Origin: Trichoplax sp. H2
Taxonomy: Eukaryota > Placozoa > Uniplacotomia > Trichoplacea
NCBI GenBank assembly: GCA_003344405.1
Contig: NOWV01000037.1
Location: 434,001-498,000, forward strand
Direction: 5' to 3'
DNA length: 64,000 nt
Part shown: positions 1 to 13,055 of the stretch, piece by piece
How positions within the stretch are numbered: position 1 is the first letter of the stretch
How the letters are laid out: each line of letters starts with the position of its first letter
Program-made: the position numbers and the translations under genes
Notes under the pieces: model-generated
The model's database searches: none
Seen by the model: only the letters and a program-made list of their open reading frames with translations
Told to the model about the DNA's origin: nothing

Positions 1-3000
1 GGAAAAGCAGCTGGATCACGATGAGCTGCATGAGTTAGATATAAAAGAGAACACCCTTTTGGTATTGTAAATCCACTTATGACACCACCCTAATAATGGA
101 TAAAAAATTATCAACATGTTCATTAGCATTCTAGTCAGGATGGATTTATGTATAAGTAAATACGGTATCTATGTCCTTATAGTAATTACCAAATATAGAA
201 AAATTTTCAAATGCATCAGCGCATTTAAATTAAGATGAGTTTCGCACTGTAATTTAAAATAAAAGTAACTCATTTATTCTAGTTGCCATCTATGAAGAGC
301 CGTAATATCTCTAATTGATACAAGTTATAAGTAACTTTTTGATCAATATGTAATGACAGTATTTCAAATAAATTAGCCCACTGACATTAATACAATTATC
401 TTACTTTAATACTCGTATATTACAAAAACAAATTAGTCTACTTCAGTTGTCTACATAAAATCCGTAAATATCTCAAACTAATGTAAGTTAGGCTGTGTAT
501 AATTTGCCATCGCATAGTATAGACAGCATTTCAAATATATCAGTGCATTGATATTAAAATAAGTATTTTGCTACAATATACAGCAAGAAACAACTAATCA
601 ATTTCAGCTGTGCGCTACCAAAGAATTATAAATATCTCAAAATTGATATACGTTATAGTTAATTTGATATTAAGTTGCTAATTAATTTATTGTATAAATT
701 AAAAAATCATCAAATTAGATTCAGTAATGATCAGTTTATAATCAAGAAGGGTGATAATCTAGCTAAATGAAATTCTTGTAAGTATTTTAAGGCAATACAA
801 GGGGCTAGAGATTAGTAGCCCTCTATCAGTAGAAGCTAGTGAAAAATTTGATAACAGCTTTCAATTACTATATTACTGAAAGTATTGGCAGAACATCAAA
901 TCAACTAACAATCCTAATCTGTTAGCCTCGACAATAAAAGTTGCTACTAAAAATACTAAGGCTTCAAAAATTCGTTGGTTCTATATGACATACCTTAATA
1001 GCTTGCCTTTTACCTCCAATAAATGGCGGATGAAGTCTTTCTATTTCAGTCGTGATAGCATTTAGTAAATCTAAATCATTACGAGCTATGTCAACATAAC
1101 GAGCCTAAAGGGATATAGTTTATATAATTATATCAAAACGCGAATTTGTTGTAAAATTATTTTATGTTCAAACTAGATTCATGTCGGAACGTACATGTCC
1201 AGTTTTACCAAGTTCGATAAATGTGGAAGCTAAGAGCGATGCTACAGCTTTAGGAGGTAAAGCCGATACAAATAGCAATATGTGGTTTCTCAGTTCTTCC
1301 CTAGACTTGAAGCCGGCATTGGATATGGTCTGGTTGAATCTTTAGCAAAGGTATAACATTGGATGAATACGTAGAGCGTAACCATAATAGTCTAACTATT
1401 CGTACATGACTATAATGTAAACATACTCATTTTTATCAAATCTACACAGTAATTCTTCAATTCTATCTATTAGCTCATCCTATATGATTCAATATAAAAT
1501 AGAAGCTATTATTCTTATATAAAGTGCGTAAATGACAATCCATATAAAAACGTTAAGTGATATTAAGCGATGTTTAGGGTAAGCTGTTCTATAACCTTCG
1601 CTTTAATTGCTTTGCCAAATGTTGTAGACCATCCAGTAAAACTTGCGCTTACAGGAATAGAAATCAAGCCTATAATGGATCGTCACGTGTATATCGATAT
1701 ATGTTTAATAATCAACTTAGAAATGAAATACCAGTGCTTTATATTTTCTTTTCGGAATAATTACTTATAATTCTACACTTATATATCAATATATTATTAA
1801 TAATTTAGAAATGGAATGCTAATACATTATCTATTCGGCAATAATTACTTGCTATTTCTACATTATAAATGGAACCTATTAAGAAAACTATTTGATATTA
1901 CATGGGCATTACTGTGATACAATCGTAAAAGACTAAATTTGCATTTATTATGTGAGAATAGAATGGAACGATCATTTATTAAAACTTTATATAAAATTAT
2001 TAAAGTTTTATTTACCGTGCCAATGTTCCGTTGTTAACTCAATGATACTATCAATTTCGTGAGTTGATCCAGGATCCAATCCAAGAAATAAACAAACGGT
2101 AATATAAGAAGCTACTTGCTTGAATTTGGTATACAATGGTACTTCTTTCCTAAGGATTATATGATAGTCGATAATATCAGCTATAACTCAAACTTTAACC
2201 AAAATCATTAATTTATCATTTAGAAACAAGTGTTTATTATCTACTAATGTGAAAGGAATTGCTAACATTACACGGGTGCTAAACTATTCTTTAATTTTTT
2301 TTAGCAACCAAGTTGAGTTATGGCCATCAAAATAAAATCTATGTCAGTTGAATGATATACTTGTAACTATGACAGTTTATCTCGTCTATTGTTCTCTTTG
2401 ATAAAGAAATACTATCAAAGCAACCTTATTTTACATCTGTACTCGTAATTATGAAAAGCGACAGCTCAGCCGATTTACATTGGCATCAAGAAAGCCTTAA
2501 ATTATACCATTAATTTTGCAATCAATGCTTAGTTCTATATTACAATGATATAGAAAATATTAATTAAAGATGAAATTTCTGTTTCTACAATCGAGACAAC
2601 AATAGTAGTGTGCTCTAAGCAAGCAAAACTACAATATATCGAAGTTAACTGAGAGCTTGAATGCTTGTTATAGAGGTTGGTCCATTGTAAACAATCATTG
2701 CAGAAATATCATTCTATAATACCGCAGTTCAACAATGGACTGGCGAAATATTAGGGTATTGTATTAGAATTTGGTAAGTATAGAAATTGATTAACATAAT
2801 TTGTTATTGCTAACAAATACTAACAATTCTAATAATTGATGACAACAATCTATATTATTCGCTATCTTACTCATGTTCGAGGCTGCCAAGGAGATTTTCT
2901 AATATCCTAACAAATGAATAAAAAGTTGATAATTAGAAGGAAACGATGTCATAACATCTGTAAATGAAGAGTATTGAAAAATAACAGCAAAAAGTAACGG

Positions 3001-4669
3001 CAGAAATAGATCAACAATTGCTGATTGAATTTTAGTGATACAGCACTGAAAGAGTAGATGATTTGGACACAAAGTACACCAGAATGATATCCAAGCAACA
3101 ATAACGAAAAAAATTGATGTTTCCGATTATCATTTCGACTCTAAATTAGTCTACCAAATAAAAGGATTTATTACCAATTCTCATATATACGTACTCTATC
3201 TTATTTTGAGTGATGTCTAACTTAGCTACACTAAAGTATAATTGAAATAAATTTGAGTGCAATCGATTCTTTAACTTACTTATGAATCATAGGGCCACAT
3301 AACCTAGCTAGTTGGTCAGGATCTAGACATTTGCCAAGTACAGCTTTGACTCGAGTAGCTTCTTTATCTGTAATCAATTCTGATGTTACTGTACTTTATT
3401 AAATTAGCGATTTTTGAATTATTCTATCAAGTTCAAAGCATTACCAAAACTAAAATCGATACAGCATGTAAAATTAATAACTCGTAAGAATTGCCAAAGC
3501 AGTGTAATATCGGTAGCAAAATAACATCGTTACTTTCTTTAATGCTATATTAGTACAAGATTGCATTCTTTCAGTAGTCAATGGTTAGAATAATAACTTA
3601 CAAGGAATGTACAGAAATAAAATAGACCTAACATATAATCGATTTTCTTATCAGCCTGATTGTATTATCAAACTCTCTTACGCCTAAATTGATTTATCTT
3701 ACGAAACTATTGATAATACTACCCATGTAGATCAAGTCAATGTGATACTAAAAGAATTATCGTATGAAGAGACAACGAAGCTATTAAATTTTTAATTTTA
3801 AAAATTATTGAAGTACGCCAAGTGTATATTTTAAATCTACTACCCTGACACATATTGTACTAATATCTATGTTATGACCCTTTTACATTCAGTTAATTAA
3901 TGCTGGCTTAATACATAACAACCATCATCTTCAATATTATGATCCAATAAAATGTAACTTAAATATCTTATCACGCTACTGCTTAGAGATATAGCATGAC
4001 TTGATGCAAGTTATTGCGTAGATCGTATGAAATTGGCAAATACCGTCATAAAATAAAATAATTATTATTATTCAAAATAGTGATGTGATTGCCTTGGACG
4101 TTGATACGGTCTTATCAATTCTACCGTTAAGGCTGATTAAACTGGTATTAGCAGTACTAACAACTTAATTTAGGATCAAAATTGAAGGCATTACTAGCAT
4201 TAATCGTCAATTGAACTAGCTGGTTTATGTTACCGTTATAATGCAAGATATTTTCTCCCCATAACGCTTTATAACGATACTCCATATCATAAGTACCATT
4301 TGTATCTAAAAAAAAGAAGAAAATGAATAGATCAGCATGTGTTGTTAACTGCATTTTTAGTTTTCCTTTTTATTGGTATCAATAATACTGTTAGGCAGGA
4401 AAATCCGTTTAATGATTGCAATAAGATGGTACACCTAGCAAAAAGTAGACTGATCAAAAATAATTCTAGCCACTTTTCTTACCATTTAGTAATTGCTGCA
4501 CTGCATCATACGATGCAAGAAAGATTGTCTGCCGATTGAGTAATCTACTCTGGAATATTCTACCATATTTTTGGATGTGGTTATTGACAAACTTCAACGA
4601 ATCATTAGCAAATTCTAAACTGCGATCACCAATAATGGGCATGCCAATATGACCGGGAACTTTAGCCAT
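1..4669 (-). CDS. Cytochrome P450, atypical, 3' end outside window
   Basis: Nine exons join in phase: 4483-4669, 4234-4305, 3280-3388, 2016-2149, 1596-1669, 1427-1479, 1195-1339, 994-1104, 1-89 (continues beyond position 1). They give about 324 residues. The N-terminus (MAKVPGHIGMPIIGD) is a P450 proline-rich start with no membrane anchor before it, so the enzyme is probably soluble. The K-helix ExxR is E278-I-E-R281, followed by LHPPF. The last exon holds the TIPKG strand and HRDP motif. The I-helix (about residues 226-253) reads LLFVSALPPKAVASL and lacks the usual A/G-G-x-D/E-T oxygen-activation motif. The heme-cysteine loop should lie just outside the window. Overall style resembles the CYP74/CYP26/CYP120 side of the superfamily, where loss of the threonine goes with hydroperoxide-using enzymes. 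Substrate is unknown. Family call is firm; subfamily is inference. Confidence 0.82.
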
Positions 4670-6688
4670 GTAGACAGATGAAACGATAGAGGAGACGAAT
4701 GGAAATACACGTAGACTACAGCAAAATCAAAGCTAAATTAAAAATGCAACGACTTGACTGTCTTCAATTGGAATTAGAAAAGTTCAATTTGATCGCGGTT
4801 AGTCTATTGAGTTGACGTTGAATCTGAGATTCTTCTGACAAGAGTAATTAATTTATAAAGTAATGCGATATAGAAATAACGTTGTCAATTAATTAATTTG
4901 ATGCACAATGTTGACGGAATGAAAATGACCGTAGTACAGTTTCCAATCTGACAGCTTTTAACTCAAACTCAAGCCTATTCTTCAATAGTATGCTTGGCCA
5001 ATAGCAGTCATAGAGCCAAATTTAGGCATTATTAACATGGATACTTTGCTCCCCACTGCAATTGGGCCACGGCCTCTTGCTTGTAACACACGGCAAGGTT
5101 GAAGTTGTCAAACCTTGGTAAGCCTGACAAACGAATTAATTCAATCAATTAAATTGGAAGAAATCGACTAAAGTTGGAGCAACATTCCGGACATGCAGGC
5201 TGTTGACTACCTATGAAGTAACAACCCTTAAGCCTAAATAACTGAATATCATGTAACGATATCACGATTATTTAATACTGTACAGTTGATAGATAAAGGT
5301 TGGTTTAGCTTGACCTACATCCTTCAATACAATGCATTCTTATCAGTGATCAAATAGTCCACAATCTTATCTATCTGCAGTATAATAGGTAGTGGGCCAT
5401 AGGTTACAATAGGAGAACAATCGACAAACTAACTTGTATTGTTGTCTTTCATTAGAATAAACGATTGGATATACTACAGTATAGTATACACTCAGCGCAC
5501 ACTACAAATGTAACCGGATGACAAGTTGAAATCTATTCGATGTTCGATGAAATGTACCAGTCACAGATAGGAGCGAACCTCCTGTGGAAATAAAAACTTT
5601 GACTACATACATTGCGTTATTGACGCTACTTGCGAAGAAGACATGACTAGGAATAGGATGCGATGGGCTGTAATACTGCACTACAGTAAGATATATTGGA
5701 GGATGTCGGCAGTATCCATGTCTGGAGATGAGATAGTTCTATTTTAATGGCCGATCGATAGCTGATAGACTTACGATGTCCATCGCCGTTATGACTTTTA
5801 TCCATGCGCTTTCTCTGCTCTTTTACAGAAATTGCTATCACAGAAGACCATCGCTCTTGTCGAAAGTTCACGACAGAATGGATGGCGTCTCAAAGTGCTC
5901 ATTGAAGAGTATCGAATAGGTTTTGAGAATGTGCTCTTTGTGATATGAATTAAGTCATGATGAAGCGCATTGACAGGCTAGAGAGTGCACGACATTGACC
6001 AGACATGCTATCAATAATTAACTGGTTTTCAAAAAATTGCATTGATGCATCTATTGGTCAAGTTCAAGTCATGGTCAAGTTCATGTCATGGTCAAGTTCA
6101 TGCAGTGTCGCCTAATCTCGCCTGTAACAATATGTGATGGTGTTATTCATTCATTCAGCTAGTTATGAGCTGAAATAGAGTCCATTTTACTATTTCGCCC
6201 GCTGTATCAAGCTTGGCGATTGGATTTATTTTTTTCTGTAATACAATATGACATCAAGAGTAGTATAGTATAAAACAATGCAAAAGTGCCATAACAAAAT
6301 AGCTTTGAGTAAGACATCCGCCAGTACTTGTGGTAGTAATTTACTTGTAGTAGAACTCCTATGCAAAATGACGGCGAATAGTAAAAATCGTTGTCATTTT
6401 GTATAGAAGTTGTACTAAGTCAATACCATCCTTTGCGGCATTGGCGCATCGAATTGTGAACATCCACTTCCAAATGGAATGGGTCTACATTAACAGTCAA
6501 GGGACTCTCTACCACGGTGGCTCCGATCGCAGCTTTTCTAGTCCTGTAGTCTCTAGTTCGTCATGACTACAGTATTGACTCGGTACTCCTGCGGACTGAA
6601 AGAAATACGCAGGTGCAGTCCGCGAGGAACGGAAGTGCGCATCCGCATTCCCTTCCATTCCGTAGTTGACCCGCACCATCGATTCACT
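4670..6688. other. Intergenic, upstream of the P450
   Basis: No coding exon recognised on either strand. It should hold the P450 promoter near 4.7 kb. A 17-base unit (gtcaagttcatgtcatg) is repeated three times at about 6058-6108. From about 6.4 kb the base composition becomes more GC-rich as the palindromic island is approached. Confidence 0.5.
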
Positions 6689-6951
6689 CGTACAATACTG
6701 TACAGTACAATGTACAGTACAGTACTGGTACTGTACACTGTACACTGTACTGTACTAGTACTACAGTGCAAGTACGGTAGTTGCGCCAGTCAGGCAAAAG
6801 ATAAACACGTTCAGGCTTGAATCGTGTCAGCATCACCGGTGACCACTGGTACTACAGTACAGTACCGTCCAGTGCAGTCCAGTCCAGTCCAGTCCGATCC
6901 ATTCCGGTCCGATCCGTTCCGGTACTGTACCAGTACTGGACTGGACTGCAG
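6689..6951. promoter_or_regulatory. GTAC palindrome island 1
   Basis: Dense overlapping palindromes built from TACTGTAC, TACAGTAC and GTACACTGTAC units. These are followed by runs of the direct repeat CCAGT and by a block with CCGGTCCGATCCGTTCCGG. The same two motif classes occur upstream of the hexosaminidase pair (54.2-54.4 kb) and PSMD4 (57.9-58.4 kb). It lies about 600 bases before the SNM1A start. A promoter role is inference; cruciform-forming repeat is the alternative. Confidence 0.45.
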
Positions 6952-7552
6952 TTCGGCGTCATGACACAGAAAGGAAAATCTGCAAATGGAGTCTAAGCGG
7001 CCTAGCAGGCTAATGCCATCGGCTCCTCGATATTCGTCTACTACGGCTTGACGAGTTATGCGTGCTGTAGAGCGAGCGAGAAGAGTTCTCCTATTGCTAC
7101 CAACGCAAAAAGTGGATCTAAGATTGAGAATTGGAGACCCATACGTCTACCTATCCAAGCTTAGGCCAGCTTTCTAGCCTATGCAAGCGACGCCATTACC
7201 AACAGTCCAATCACCTGACGACAGCATCTTCATTGGCGCTGGATCAGCCGTCCAATGATAGTAGGTCATCTTCCATCTTAAGGTAAGCAAACTTGATCGA
7301 TAGACTCTCAGACATACGATGAGAAGCATACAGTAGTCGCCAATGAAGCAAACTGCAGATGCACACGCGTAGTACGATCATCGTTAGATGCACACCTGCA
7401 ATAGCTACTCTTATCCATTCCATGGCATTCATTTGTCATGGCATGAAAGGATGAGTTATTGACATAGACAAATTCCATCAACAGGTCTAGAAGGGATTCC
7501 TAACTTGGTTACATCATCTCAGCAACAAGCCTACTACTGGATCGACTGCAAA
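6952..7552. other. Upstream region of the SNM1A gene
   Basis: About 600 bases between the palindromic island and the SNM1A start codon. No coding segment recognised. The frame before the chosen ATG is open back to 7505, but has only a TTG there and no conserved sequence. Confidence 0.4.
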
Positions 7553-10500
7553 ATGGTAGGCAATAACGAGGATGACGATGTTGTTTGGGATTTTAAAATC
7601 TACAACAAAATTAAAAAGGGATCAACCAAAAGACCCAAGAAAAAAGCAAAAGGACGCAAATTAACGCTGAACATCACTCATTTTACCCGCACCTTTTCAG
7701 GTCAGTCAACTGTCGATAGGATAAACAACTCTTGAATCCATTATACAAGTATTGGACTAAAACCTACATAGTGCAAAATCCAATAGGTGTACAGTAATAC
7801 TATTATTCGCAATACCTTCTGTACTACATGCATTCATCAACAACATCAATCTCCACGCGTCGATTCATTGATGCACAACCGACCCATTCTGTACAGTACT
7901 GTAATCATCATTTCATAACATAAATTCATATCTCTTGTCTTATGCTAGGTTCTACACCGGAGACCTCAAAAAATGCAAATGATAATCCGACTACCAACGA
8001 TAACGATGATGACGAGGTTATTATCGTATCAACTCCCCCGTCATCCTTGAGTAACAGCCAAAATTTAAAGAATCAAACCATCAATGGCATTCTCGATCCT
8101 ATCCCAAGCGATATCAATCAAGAGGATAAGGATAATCATAACATGATGACAACTCAGACTGGAGCTCAAACTCAATGCAATCATCATCGTGACATTGATG
8201 AAGTTTCTAACTGCCCAAGTCGACAGGATAATTCAGCTTTCCTTGAAAAAAACAATACAATACATCAATCATCTTCTGCAGACGCCTTCCAAAATAGTGA
8301 TACACTACAAATGGATCAGGAGAATAGACAGGATGACGTTGCTGCTAACTCGAACCATGAATCTGTTTGTATCACAGACGAAGAAGGAGAAGATCAGCAT
8401 AATTCAACGGCTGCAATGGATAACAGTTATCTTCATTTGATGGAAGGCAGTGATGACGATATTGATGATCTAGTAGTCATCCAATCGCTAACTAGAGATC
8501 CTAGCCATTTACTTCTAGTCAAAAGTGATAGTGACATTGTTGATGCAGCCAAGCAAGGTAGCATCCAATCAACGACACAAGATCATGATGATAAAACGGT
8601 ATCAGATACATCAACACCAATATCCAAGAAAGCTCCCAAGTTGTCATACTTCCAGAGGACATATCAGTTAGCACAGAAAAGGAAAAAAAGTGACATGCAA
8701 CAGAGTTCTATCTTGAACTATTTTTCATGCCCTAACAAAATGGTGACCAAACCTAGCGTAAGCCAAAGCAAGAACAGCAGCCATAATCAGGAAAGTAAGC
8801 AATCTAATAAAATACGAAAATCCAACAAATGGAATGACCCTAAAGGAAAGAGAAAATGTCCCTTTTATAAGAAAATCACTGGTAATGAGTAGCATATTGG
8901 TCGTAAAAATCACACATAGCTAGTGGATTAATATCAGCATCCATAATTAATCGATTCTTATTGTACTAAACTAAATTATCTGATAATTCTACAAGTACCA
9001 TATACTGTACTAATAATGAACTTACTTCATTCTCAATATGATTGCATGTCCTATCAAATAGGTACAACATTTTGCGTTGATGCGTTTAGCTATGGTCCAA
9101 TCTCTGGCATAACTGCCTACTTTTTAAGTCATTTTCATTCGGATCACTACTATGGGCTAAACAAAACTTTTAATGCTAAACTTTATTGCAACAAGATAAC
9201 CGCCAATTTGGTCAGTAGAATGTTACATGTCGAAAAGCAATACATCACAATTTTACCAATGCATCAATCAGTTGTAGTGGATGACGTCGAAGTTACGTTG
9301 TTAGACGCTAACCAGTAAGTACAATAAGATCTATTGCTTCTTATGAAAGCCACTTTATGCAGTATTCTAATAGCAAAATCATGACAGAATGATCAATGAA
9401 GCCTTTGGAGTAAGTTAATCTCTTCACTTTTATAGTTGTCCTGGTTCTGCCATGTTTGTCTTCAGACTACGTAATGGCTCTGTTCACTTACACACAGGTA
9501 TTGAAGGTTCACCAGAGATATACTTGTATACTTTAGATATTAGTGCATGTGGCTCTGTACAAACGGATAGGTTTAACTCTTCATCATCATCCATATATTG
9601 TTGCATTAAATTGAAGACATTTTGTAGGAGATTTTCGAGCCTCAGAAGAAATGGAAAAACTGGATATACTAAAAAATAGTGTAATATCCGAACTGTATTT
9701 AGATACCACGTATGTATAGTACATCAGAAAAATTATCATTAGCTAAACTATTGCCTGCCAAGTGATTTTCAATTGTTCATATTATCAAAATAATTACTAC
9801 TTCCAGATACTGTGATCCGAGCTACGATTTCCCATCGCAAAAATTTGTGCTAGACTATGTATTGGCAACTGTCACCGACGCATTAAAATGTAACAAGCGT
9901 TGTTTAGTAGCTTGTGGAACATATACTATTGGTAAAGAAAAAGTTTTTCTAGGTAAGATGGGCATTAGTCGTTTTATAGCATTTACCATACTCGTATTAA
10001 TCAAATTAATTCTACATTAGCCATTGCCAAGGCCCTGGAGTGCAAGATATACGCTCAAAAGAATAAACTTGGAACGTTACAGTGTTTAGAAATTGAGAAT
10101 TTTAAGACATTATTTACTTCCGATCCACATTCTACTTTTCTTCATGTCTTACCAATTTGGTCCGTTAGTGCAAAGGTATGTTTAAATGATTGATAAAATA
10201 TTTAACTTAGAAAATCGCGTTGAAATGTTTTTAATGCGGCCAAGTACTTATTGCAATACTAGATTACAATCTATTATTGCACTTAATTTATGATGATTTG
10301 CAGTGCAAAAGTTGACATTAGTAAGATAATGAAATAAATCCAACATATTTTGATGAAACTGGATGCTAATATGACTATAAAATTTACGATATCCAGTTTC
10401 TTAGAAATTACTTAGACCAAAACGCAGATCAATTTGACTGTGCAATTGGATTTAAACCTACTGGATGGACTCATACGAATAATGTTACTGCTTCTGGAAT

Positions 10501-10806
10501 TGTTGCCAGACAATATGGATCGATATCCATATACGGTAAGGGCGAAATAGTTTCTATTTGTTACTAATGTTGCCCTCTGTACTCAAAATAGCATTCTGAA
10601 TGAAAAGATATAAATATAGTTGATAATAATTTTTAAGTATTATTCCTGATTCCGTAGGTGTACCTTACAGTGAGCACAGCAGTTATAGTGAGATGAGACG
10701 ATTCGTACAATTTACGAAACCCCGAAAAATTATCCCAACGGTTAATGTTGGTTCGCCTGAGAAAAGACGTGAAATGAATATGATCTTTCAGCAATGGCGG
10801 TCTTGA
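7553..10806 (+). CDS. DCLRE1A: SNM1A DNA cross-link repair 5'-3' exonuclease
   Basis: Nine exons close in phase: 7553-7700, 7949-8881, 9062-9314, 9436-9497, 9628-9709, 9807-9952, 10021-10175, 10397-10535, 10658-10806, giving 688 residues. SNM1A trims DNA at interstrand cross-links in the nucleus. The C-terminal half is a metallo-beta-lactamase/beta-CASP nuclease. It opens with [12 protein letters not shown] and VDAFSYG, typical of SNM1A rather than Apollo or Artemis. Motif 2 is H384-F-H-S-D-H389. LLDANHCPGSAMF and HLHTGDFR follow, then [20 protein letters not shown] and [10 protein letters not shown]. The first ~350 residues are acidic and disordered. They hold SUMO-interacting-like stretches (EVIIVS, DDLVVI) and a PCNA-binding PIP box, Q301-S-S-I-L-N-Y-F308. 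I do not see the UBZ zinc finger of vertebrate SNM1A. The ATG at 7553 is the first in frame. Confidence 0.95.
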
Positions 10807-11577
10807 AATCACGTGGCCCTGATAAATCGTATTATCGGTTATGCAAATTTTATTATAAAATGTTGTTGGATGTAAAGTCTTGTAAATTTTATTTAGGCGA
10901 GTATCGGTTAGATAGTATTATAGTACGTTTTTAATGTGACGACCGAAACATTGTAGAACCTGTAAATATTGAAATCGTCACACTGCTACAATTGCAGTGG
11001 CGAGGTCGGATGTTTTATACACTTGCTCACCAGCAACTTTATAAATCAACTGTTCATATTTTGCTGTATAGTACAGTGTAATAACTAAGCAGTTTAAGCG
11101 ATTTATCAATTTTGAACTTTTTTATTACTTTATTACTTTATTACCATGCAAAATCAAGATCACATTGTTTCACAACATTATTTAAAGCGTCACGACCGAT
11201 ACTAATATGCGCAGGACGTATAGCCAAAGAATTAGTATCCGCATAGAAATTTTTCCGCAAGGAAACAAGCACTAAAGCAAATTAATATCATAATAGTTCT
11301 ATTAATTGATGATATCAATGATATCATTTAATAATTATACATATTGAGAAATTGCAAATCGTTTGTAAGCATATCAGAAATTATAAATGCTTTTAAACAT
11401 TTAGCTAGACTATATTATCAAAAAATCAAGGATGGATAATGTAGGGAGACGAAGTTCACAAACCCTACAGCAACGAACAATTTGACTAAGGCAATAGCTA
11501 GTGCACATAGTCGATGTTCACATAAGCAATCAAATAAACATAATCAATTCTTCATAAACCATGTTTCTGTATCATTT
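10807..11577. other. Convergent intergenic region
   Basis: Lies between the stop codons of SNM1A (+) and the secreted-protein gene (-). No exon recognised. Around 11120-11145 the minus strand carries overlapping AATAAA hexamers, a plausible poly(A) signal for the minus-strand gene about 440 bases after its stop. Confidence 0.4.
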
Positions 11578-13055
11578 TTAAGAGCTGAAGCATAATATTA
11601 AGCAATTGTATTTAATAAAGGCCAGTTTTCCATTGTAATCATAGACTTGGCTTTTTCGACAACGGGTGTATCTGCATCGAGGAGACTTGAGCACTGCACT
11701 TTCTTTAGCTACATAGATAGCAAATTCAATAGTTTATTATGATATCCTAGCAATAGAAGGTAGGTGAACCGATTCATTGTCTACTTACTTTTGACTTTGT
11801 AGATCTCCGTATCCATACAAAAGCTAAAAAATTCTGGACGCTTTCTGAATCTTCGTGTCATAACCTCAACTTGTAAACCCTATTAAAAGATTAATAATAT
11901 AGTATGGGAATTTTGCTGCAATTTAATTGTCAACACGCACCGTATTCAATGTACAATGCTTCTTACCCCTGTCGACCATAGTTGCAAATTTGATTTTAAT
12001 GCCATTTCATAAATCTCTTCGCGACTCCAATTCTCGCGCGTTTTCGCAGTAGTAGACATGTTTACGTTTGTGTCGGTTTGATTCTCATTTAAACTTCCAT
12101 TATTAGTAATATTGAAATTATTTACAATAGTTTTATTTTGTTGTATAGTTTGATTGTTAAGCATCTCCAAATTTAATAAGTCTCTCATTCGCTTTTTATT
12201 AATGCGCCTGTATAGACAATTATCACCAATGTTTACCAGGAAATCGTCCTAAAATGAAGGTATACATCCAATTATTAGCCAGAACGACAATAGATACATA
12301 TCACAAGTACCGGTGGATAGTAGATAATTGCATTTAAAGTGATTCCATTTATAAAGATAATGTACAAAGCCTTCCTTAATGCCGACATTAATTCATTAAT
12401 GATATCAATAATAATCAAGGCTTATCGAAATAAAAGGACCTTTATTATGGTGTGTGCGGTTAATTGTATCTATTATATCAGTAATGTCTCTAGTAGTGCC
12501 TTTGACTAAGCCCGTACAATGAATTATCTGTTTGGTTGATCGCAATTACACATGTGAAGCAAAAACTGTTGAAAAAAAATCTGGCGTATTAATGTTTATT
12601 GCTATTTCAAAAACTGTTTGTCATCCATATTCTCGTATATTATAAAGAGATACTCTACTTTACTATTTCGCTAAAATCTGCAGTATTATCTTTACTGACA
12701 TTTAACAAAAAGTAACCCATATACAGTATACTAAAATTATGGCTCATTAACTTCCTTATTATGATAACCTGCCTGATTTATCAAGCATCATTTAGTTTAA
12801 ACACGAACTCAGAGATAGCCCTGCGGTACACATAGAATATATAACGCGAAATAAATCACTAAACTATCATTATTACTATCCTGGCTTTAAATTAGAAAAT
12901 AAAAAACTATAACAATTCCTAACCTTGGCGACATCGATCACAACAAATGCTCGCCCTATCAATTCGACAGGTTGATGATTTGTAACTGTAGGTCCAGGTA
13001 AATTTCTTGCAGAAATTCCGGCAATCAGGAAAAATAACACAATCATAAACTTCAT
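11578..13055 (-). CDS. Secreted N-glycosylated cysteine protein, unknown
   Basis: Four exons close in phase: 12924-13055, 11967-12248, 11789-11879, 11578-11708, giving about 212 residues. The start MKFMIVLFFLIAGISA is a clear signal peptide; an upstream in-frame start at 13070 would add five residues. The middle exon has five N-glycosylation sequons within about 30 residues (NQT, NKT, NIT, NGS, NQT) and basic runs (YRRINKKR, later RRFRKRP). The mature chain has six cysteines, four in the last 35 residues with spacing C-x4-C-x18-C-x3-C, ending NCLILCFSS. This C-terminal pattern vaguely recalls the neurotrophin/Spaetzle cystine-knot end, but the match is weak and I assign no function. Secretion is well supported by the sequence; role and receptor are unknown. 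Confidence 0.72.

Noticed and set aside
4157-4539. Plus-strand frame at 4339-4539 as a gene
   Set aside because: Antisense to P450 exon 1, which joins in phase to eight further exons with P450 motifs.
6509-6820. Overlapping open frames on both strands rich in VQYCTVHCTVQ-type residues
   Set aside because: They only translate the GTAC palindromes; both strands give the same low-complexity pattern and no start or splice context.
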